Of a stretch of DNA of 64,000 nt, positions 62,385 through 64,000 are shown piece after piece. Source of the stretch: Novosphingobium capsulatum NBRC 12533 (lineage in GTDB: Bacteria > Pseudomonadota > Alphaproteobacteria > Sphingomonadales > Sphingomonadaceae). The notes under the pieces were generated by a model. It made no database searches. It worked only from the letters and a program-made list of their open reading frames with translations, and had not been told where the DNA came from. Both the position numbers and the translations under genes were made by a program. Location of the stretch: assembly GCF_001598375.1 (NCBI RefSeq), contig NZ_BCYV01000006.1, positions 353,172 through 417,171 of the forward strand. Reading direction: 5' to 3'. Positions within the stretch are counted from its first letter, which is position 1. Every line of letters begins with the position of its first letter.

Positions 62385-63326
62385 TTATTCCCCGGTGAAG
62401 ATTGCTACGTCGGCCCGGCCGGTGTGATCGGCAAAGCCGCGATAGAGGCCCTTGGTGTTGAACGCGTGGGTCAGGTTGCCCTGCGCGTCGACCGCGATGA
62501 TGCCGCCCACGCCGCCCATCTCGCCCACTTCGCCCAGCACGGCTTGCGTCGCCTGGGCCAGGCTTTCGCCGGCCAGGCGCACGCGCGCGGCGATTTCGTG
62601 GCCCACGCCCACGCGGATGAATACCTCTCCGGTGCCGGTGCACGACACCGCGCAGGCGCGGTTGTCGGCATAGGTGCCCGCGCCGATCACCGGCGAATCG
62701 CCGATGCGGTTCCAGCGCTTGCCGGTCAGGCCGCCGGTGGATGTGGCGGCGGCCAGGTTGCCTTGCGCGTCGCAGGCGACGGCGCCCACCGTGCCGAACT
62801 TGAGATCGGCATCGAACCAGCCATCCTTGCGGGCCTTGAACTCGTGCAGCTGGCGGCGGCGCTCGTCGGTGGCGAACCAGGCCGGGTCCACCTCTTCCAT
62901 GCCGTGGTCACGGGCAAATTCCTCCGCTCCGCTGCCAGCCAGGAACACGTGCGGCCCCTGTTCCATCACCGTGCGCGCCAGGCGCACCGGGTTGCGTGTG
63001 CGGGTGACGGCGCAGACCGAGCCGGCCGCGCGGGTGCGCCCGTCCATGATCGCGGCGTCGAGTTCGTTGGTTTCGTGATAGGTGAACACCGCGCCGCGCC
63101 CGGCGTTGAAATGCGCGTCATCCTCCAGCGCACAGACTGCGGCGGTAACAGCATCGATCGCCGTGCCGCCGGCGCGCAGCACGGCCGCGCCGGCATCCAG
63201 CGCCTGGGCCAAGGCCGCGCGATAGTCGGCCGCCATGGCCTCGTCCATGATTTCAGGAGACATGGCGCCAGCGCCGCCATGGATGGCCAGGCTCCAGCGC
63301 GAAGAGGAATGCGTTGCTTCGGTCAT
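62385..63326 (-). CDS. iaaA: isoaspartyl peptidase / type III L-asparaginase
   Basis: A 313-residue Ntn-hydrolase that cleaves beta-aspartyl dipeptides and asparagine. The nucleophile Thr follows the autocleavage site in DADLKFGTVGAVACDAQGNLAAATSTGG. GRIGDSPVIGAGTYAD-type sequence (here WNRIGDSPVIGAGTYAD) and TGTGEVFIRVGVGHE are substrate-binding. An N-terminal HGGAGAM motif is present. The protein is expected to self-process into alpha and beta chains. ATG 63326 chosen; the frame is open to 63377. Divergent from a GNAT gene, 50 bases away. Confidence 0.92.
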   Translation of the reverse strand: MTEATHSSSRWSLAIHGGAGAMSPEIMDEAMAADYRAALAQALDAGAAVLRAGGTAIDAVTAAVCALEDDAHFNAGRGAVFTYHETNELDAAIMDGRTRAAGSVCAVTRTRNPVRLARTVMEQGPHVFLAGSGAEEFARDHGMEEVDPAWFATDERRRQLHEFKARKDGWFDADLKFGTVGAVACDAQGNLAAATSTGGLTGKRWNRIGDSPVIGAGTYADNRACAVSCTGTGEVFIRVGVGHEIAARVRLAGESLAQATQAVLGEVGEMGGVGGIIAVDAQGNLTHAFNTKGLYRGFADHTGRADVAIFTGE

Positions 63327-63376
63327 GCCGCCGGCGATAGCAGATGTAACCGGTTTGGCCAGATGGAGCGCTTGCA

Positions 63377-63841
63377 ATGCCTGAGGTGACGATACGCCAG
63401 GATGATCTTTCCGGTGCGGCGATCCAAGCCCTAGTGGCGCTGCACCTGGGCGGCATGCATGCCCATTCTCCGGCGTGCAAGGTCCACGCCCTGCCGCTCG
63501 ATGCGCTGCGCGCGCCCGGCGTCACGTTCTATTCCGCCTGGGTGGGGGAAAACCTCGCTGGCATGGGCGCGCTCAAGGTGCTGGCAGGCGATCACGGCGA
63601 ACTCAAATCGATGCGCGTGGCGCCGGAATGGCTGGGGCAGGGGATCGGCAAGGCCATGCTGCGCCATTTGCTGGGCACCGCGCGGGCAATGGGCATGGCG
63701 CGGGTCAGCCTGGAAACCGGGCGCGGTGCGGCGTTCGAACCGGCCATCGCGCTCTATCGCGCCCACGGCTTCGTGCCTTGCGGGGCGTTTGCCGATTATG
63801 TGGTGGATGATTTCAGCCAGTGCCTGACGCTGGCTTTGTGA
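63377..63841 (+). CDS. GNAT-family N-acetyltransferase
   Basis: A 154-residue acetyltransferase. The acetyl-CoA binding motif MRVAPEWLGQGIGKAMLRHLL is at about residues 79-99, followed by ARVSLETG and the terminal YRAHGFVPCGAFADYVVDDFS, a pattern of the YsnE/MnaT-like group. Substrate unknown. ATG 63377 shares the short divergent promoter region with the isoaspartyl peptidase gene. Confidence 0.85.
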   Translation: MPEVTIRQDDLSGAAIQALVALHLGGMHAHSPACKVHALPLDALRAPGVTFYSAWVGENLAGMGALKVLAGDHGELKSMRVAPEWLGQGIGKAMLRHLLGTARAMGMARVSLETGRGAAFEPAIALYRAHGFVPCGAFADYVVDDFSQCLTLAL

Positions 63842-63872
63842 GGGAGCTTGCCTGAAACATCCCCTCCCTCAA

Positions 63873-63933
63873 CCCCTCCTGCACGCGGGAGGGGAGCATA
63901 AAAAAGCCCCCTCCTCTTCAGAGGAGGGGGTTT
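63873..63933. terminator. two hairpins after the GNAT gene, bidirectional terminator
   Basis: CCCCTCC/GGAGGGG (63873-63894), then CCCCCTCCTC/GAGGAGGGGG (63907-63930) with loop TTCA. The second has A flanks to the left and T to the right, so it can end the GNAT transcript and the minus-strand gene at the edge. Confidence 0.75.
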
Positions 63934-63966
63934 GGGGATGGTGGAAACCGTGAGCGATCTATCGGC

Positions 63967-64000
63967 TCAAAGCTTGCCCACCAGCTCCGGCACGGCGGTA
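63967..64000 (-). CDS. C-terminal codons of a gene continuing beyond the window
   Basis: On the minus strand the last 34 bases read ...TAVPELVGKL followed by TGA (63967-63969). The stop lies right after a terminator that points the same way, which supports a real gene end. The product cannot be identified from ten residues. Confidence 0.35.
   Translation of the reverse strand, partial: TAVPELVGKL

Noticed and set aside
1..64000. tRNA, rRNA, CRISPR array, prophage or transposase
   Set aside because: No cloverleaf-type sequence, repeat-spacer array or recombinase/transposase motif was found on reading both strands. A tRNA scan program was not run.

Overview
The window is GC-rich chromosomal DNA from an alphaproteobacterium, most probably a sphingomonad close to Novosphingobium. 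This rests on the PhyR-NepR-EcfG general stress response locus with HWE-type kinases, a TonB-dependent receptor unit, a sphingomonad-style phasin with a long Ala/Pro/Lys-rich N-terminus, the rpmH-rnpA-yidD-yidC-engB gene order, and an intergenic repeat containing CTTCGACAAGCTCAG. No rRNA, tRNA, CRISPR array, prophage or insertion sequence was seen. Most of the window is core genome. Taxon and functions are inferred from recognised protein families and gene order; no database search was run.

Layout. 1-2516: 3' part of pepN, then pgeF. 2523-3771: a YpeA-type acetyltransferase and a siderophore-interacting flavoprotein. 3887-7901: a trehalose operon otsB - GH15 hydrolase - otsA with overlapping genes. 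8025-9281: a MerR regulator divergent from a glutaredoxin-MauE fusion. 9340-10911: guaA. 11238-11321: a 27-residue peptide gene. 11535-14504: gluQ, a HIG1-type membrane protein, pduO, 3-hydroxybutyryl-CoA dehydrogenase, and an acidic orphan. 14617-19966: dapE, GST, engB, yidC, yidD, rnpA and rpmH, all on the minus strand. 20168-21490: a CHASE3/HWE kinase. 21522-26588: serine hydrolase, TonB receptor and LuxR-type regulator. 26690-32783: membrane protein, aminotransferase, DUF3422, DUF1272, glmM and a dicarboxylate symporter. 32920-34890: iron superoxide dismutase and an AI-2E transporter.

35069-41165 is the most interesting part, a general stress response island. It holds ecfG and nepR, a CHASE-type sensor kinase, phyR, two single-domain response regulators and a Crp/Fnr regulator. 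Several exact or near-exact EcfG promoters (GGAAC-N16-CGTT) lie in it. One sits in front of no protein gene: it precedes a short structured RNA with a C-rich hairpin loop and an intrinsic terminator, which looks like a GsrN-type stress sRNA. Both the kinase and phyR carry single-base frameshifts. These are either real lesions that would break the signalling cascade or base-calling errors, and they should be checked.

41166-64000: an acyltransferase-like gene divergent from a fatty acid desaturase; lptG/lptF; a 168-residue orphan behind another symmetric EcfG-type promoter; clpS; phasin and phaC; alaC; mntH; a dihaem cytochrome c; pheA; a six-gene MoxR/DUF58/DUF4129/DUF4350/SpoIIM/RDD membrane operon; an isoaspartyl peptidase; and a GNAT acetyltransferase. 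The window ends in a terminator-like repeat and the last codons of a minus-strand gene.
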